In this document: positions 7,142 through 7,142 of the stretch, in pieces
Numbering within the stretch: the stretch's first letter is position 1
How the letters are laid out: each line of letters starts with the position of its first letter
Assembly (NCBI GenBank): GCA_021827885.1
Contig: JAKAUD010000123.1
Coordinates: 1-7,142 of the forward strand
DNA length: 7,142 nucleotides
DNA from: Thermoplasmata archaeon
Lineage (GTDB): Archaea; Thermoplasmatota; Thermoplasmata; Thermoplasmatales; Thermoplasmataceae
Direction of reading: 5' to 3'
Notes under the pieces: model-generated
The model's database searches: none
The model's input: only the letters and a program-made list of their open reading frames with translations
Told to the model about the DNA's origin: nothing
Position numbers and translations under genes: made by a program

Positions 7142-7142
7142 A

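Noticed and set aside
1..7142. CRISPR repeats or array
   Set aside because: No regularly spaced direct repeats were seen by eye anywhere in the window; nearly every base is coding.

Overview
The window is almost entirely one tightly packed minus-strand operon that encodes a subtype I-D CRISPR-Cas interference module. In transcription order (right to left) the genes are cas6, cas10d (csc3), cas7 (csc2), cas5 (csc1) and a helicase-only cas3'. The first codons of one more gene run off the left edge; this looks like a cas4. There is no CRISPR array, leader, cas1 or cas2 in the window.

Organism: a prokaryote, most likely an archaeon, although the sequence does not prove this. The DNA is AT-rich, arginine is often AGA/AGG, and ATA is common for isoleucine. 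Several starts carry ribosome-binding sites of the GGAGGTGA/GGTGA type. A thermoacidophilic or otherwise extremophilic euryarchaeon (Thermoplasmatales-like) would fit, but this is an impression with no sequence search behind it.

Layout: cas6 starts with GTG next to the right edge (6440-7141) and overlaps cas10d (3691-6450) by 11 bp. cas10d overlaps csc2 (2646-3698) by 8 bp. csc2 and csc1 (1966-2646) share one base (TAATG). cas3' (68-1957) follows after 8 bp and uses a TTG start. The partial cas4-like frame (1-93) overlaps the end of cas3' by 26 bp. No intergenic space is long enough for an internal promoter or terminator, so the genes are probably co-transcribed from a promoter beyond the right edge.

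How they work together (family knowledge): Cas6 cuts the repeat transcript into crRNAs. Csc2 forms the backbone along the crRNA, Csc1 holds the 5' handle, and Cas10d is the large subunit carrying the HD nuclease. Cas3' is the helicase recruited to target DNA; it has no HD domain here, so DNA cutting falls to the Cas10d HD domain. Cas4 acts in spacer acquisition. The small subunit Cas11d has no gene of its own in known I-D systems and is translated from an internal start in cas10d. A good candidate start with a well-placed ribosome-binding site lies at 4099-4101.
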